A DNA stretch of 36,268 bases from Tricholomella constricta (lineage: Eukaryota > Basidiomycota > Agaricomycetes > Agaricales > Lyophyllaceae). Of the stretch, positions 34,501-36,268 are shown one piece after another. The notes below the pieces were generated by a model that did not search any database, was not told the origin of the DNA, and saw only the letters and a program-made list of their open reading frames with translations. The translations under genes were made by a program, and so were the position numbers. Position 1 is the first letter of the stretch. Every line of letters begins with the position of its first letter. The DNA is taken from the NCBI GenBank assembly GCA_013368375.1, contig JAACJP010000086.1:1-36268 (forward strand). Reading direction: 5' to 3'.

Positions 34501-36268
34501 GCGAGATGCAAGTCAAATATCAAACGCACTGCACACAATTGATCCCGACAATGCAAATCCAACGCCAGCAAGGCAACGTAAAATCTGACGGGCAATTTGT
34601 GTTGACGCTAGTATTCTGAGCAAGTACAATAAATTTACGTACGACTTGTTATGCCAGCGAGGCGACGTAAAATCTGTTGTGCAACACGGGCAGTTTGCGT
34701 AAGCGCTAGTATTCTCAGCAAGTACAATAAATTATGTACGACTAGTGGCATGTTTTTATGAGAGTCTAGCGACACATTTGAGTGAGCGTTGGCTATACGC
34801 AACAACTTCTTTCACTGCAATCGACGTAGCCAATGAGCGACAGGTCAAGGAGGTGTGTACTTCTTTTGTTGTGATCCCGACGGACGGTTGGTTTTCTTGC
34901 GGGCATGGGCGCACCCTCACTGCGGGTGCTGTGCATACATGTCCAAACAAATGCAAATCAAAACAAATGCCAGCGAGGCAATGTAAAATTTGATGTGCGG
35001 TCTGTTTGTTCGATAGCAAGCCAGTATTCTGAGTGAGTATAACAGGATCGGATTAGCTACGTACAACTAGCAGCACGCTTTGATGAGACGTTTACGTTCC
35101 AGCAACGCAATAACCGATGAGGGACGGGTGAAAGCCATTGAAGTCTGCGTACTTGTTTTGTTGTGATCCTGACGGTAAGTACGCTTGCGTGGACGTTGTT
35201 GTGCATGCGTGCGCTGATTGCAACAGTTGGCATTCCTTTGAAGCTCAAGAGAAAAATGTACGGCTACGTATGCTGTCGGGGATTGTTGATGCTTGGTTGT
35301 CACTAATAGACCTTTTGATCTGTCTGGCTGATGCTTTCAGGAACATGACCTGCGACTGAACGTGGTGCGTGGGAGGCGACTGACGTACGTGACGGATGGT
35401 GTACCTGGCGAGTGGCGTACCCAGCAAGTGGCGTACCCGGCGACCGGTTAGAGGTTTGAGTTAGAGCTTCGGGTGCCTCGGTTAGAGATTTGGGTTGGGA
35501 ACGTTTCTGCTCGTGTCTCGGTTAAGGTTCGGAAACATGTTCTGCTCTGGAGCGAGATGCAAGTCAAATATCAAACGCACTGCACACAATTAATCCCGAC
35601 AATGCAAATCCAACGCCAGCAAGGCAACGTAAAATCTGACGGGCAATTTGTGTTGACGCTAGTATTCTGAGCAAGTACAATAAATTTACGTACGACTTGT
35701 TATGCCAGCGAGGCGACGTAAAATCTGTTGTGCAACACGGGCAGTTTGCGTAAGCGCTAGTATTCTCAGCAAGTACAATAAATTATGTACGACTAGTGGC
35801 ATGTTTTTATGAGAGTCTAGCGACACATTTGAGTGAGCGTTGGCTATACGCAACAACTTCTTTCACTGCAATCGACGTAGCCAATGAGCGACAGGTCAAG
35901 GAGGTGTGTACTTCTTTTGTTGTGATCCCGACGGACGGTTGGTTTTCTTGCGGGCATGGGCGCACCCTCACTGCAGGTGCGTGCATACATGTCCAAACAA
36001 ATGCAAATCAAAACAAATGCCAGCGAGGCAATGTAAAATTTGATGTGCGGTCTGTTTGTTCGATAGCAAGCCAGTATTCTGAGTGAGTATAACAGGATCG
36101 GATTAGCTACGTACAACTAGCAGCACGCTTTGATGAGACGTTTACGTTCCAGCAACGCAATAACCGATGAGGGACGGGTGAAAGCCATTGAACTCTGCGT
36201 ACTTGTTTTGTTGTGATCCTGACGGTAAGTACGCTTGCGTGGACGTTGTTGTGCATGCGTGCGCTGAT
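16566..36268. repeat. 1,042-bp satellite, array B (about 19 units)
   Basis: Same-strand copies are marked by the segment GTGGCACGTTTTTATGAGAG at 17002, 18044, 19086, 20128, 21170, 22212, 23254, 24296, 25338, 26380, 27422, 28464, 29506, 30548 and 31590 (exactly 1,042 bp apart). Further copies start at 32641, 33693, 34745 and 35796 (1,051-1,052 bp apart). The array runs off the window's right end. Central copies differ at only a few sites, such as GTGC(A/G)TGGGAGG and GGTG(C/T)GTACTTC, while the outer copies carry more differences. There is no inverted copy, no interruption by a transposon, and no coding frame beyond about 123 codons. Confidence 0.97.
31590..36268. repeat. Long-form satellite subfamily (1,051-1,052 bp)
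   Basis: From 31892 the units contain an extra A (AGGATCGG instead of AGGTCGG) and an 8-bp insert TACACTAG at 31907, which becomes TACAACTAG in the next units. Other shared changes are CCAGCGAGG for TCAGCGAGG, GACACATTTG for GACGCATTTG and, later, GGCATGTTTTT and GATGAGACG. The last copies also have small deletions, one A in GAGAAAAATG at 35250 and one base near 35975, which break the short frames seen in other units. This indicates no selection on them. Confidence 0.9.

Noticed and set aside
16566..36268. CRISPR array or rDNA intergenic spacer
   Set aside because: The period is 1,042 bp with no short repeat/unique spacer pattern, and no rRNA gene sequence is seen anywhere in the window.

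Overview
The window looks like nuclear DNA of a filamentous fungus, most likely a basidiomycete (Agaricomycetes). This is inferred from short GT-AG introns of about 50-120 bp with CTRAY-like branch points, moderate GC content, and two gene remnants (phosphoglycerate mutase and DHHC palmitoyltransferase) that read like fungal proteins. No intact protein-coding gene, rRNA, tRNA, CRISPR array or bacterial signal could be supported. About 60% of the window is one tandem satellite.

Layout. (1) 1-2612: satellite array A, 2.5 head-to-tail copies of a 1,042-bp unit, cut off abruptly at 2612. (2) 2611-2646: a CTAG plus strong hairpin exactly at the array edge, resembling a Helitron 3' terminus on the minus strand. 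(3) 2647-15500: a roughly 13-kb non-satellite island filled with broken gene pieces. It holds an unrecognised multi-exon minus-strand remnant (4559-5118) next to a Pro-rich, frame-shifted plus-strand tract (5240-6900), then more minus-strand exon-like pieces (7462-10152), a degenerate 2,3-BPG-independent phosphoglycerate mutase 3' end (10852-11205), a second copy of the plus-strand tract (11340-12720), and a DHHC palmitoyltransferase pseudogene (12722-13793). Paired similarities (4.6/9.4 kb and 6.3/11.35 kb) suggest an old tandem duplication of a minus/plus gene block. (4) 15545-16565: small repeats and degenerate relatives of the satellite, including an ~82-bp minisatellite built around a palindromic core. 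(5) 16566-36268: satellite array B, about 19 same-orientation copies, near-identical in the centre and more divergent at both ends. The last five start positions are spaced 1,051-1,052 bp apart because of a 9-10 bp insertion and a 1-bp deletion.

Main message. The satellite appears to have grown from a small palindrome-containing repeat that is also dispersed in the island (5340, 7177). Array B keeps older character states at both flanks and a derived, homogenised type in the centre. Array A consists only of the derived type and ends without a degenerate border, so the island edge at 2612 is a rearrangement, an insertion edge or an assembly join. Nothing here forms a working pathway; the genes are remnants beside and between satellite blocks, as expected in heterochromatic or subtelomeric/pericentromeric sequence.
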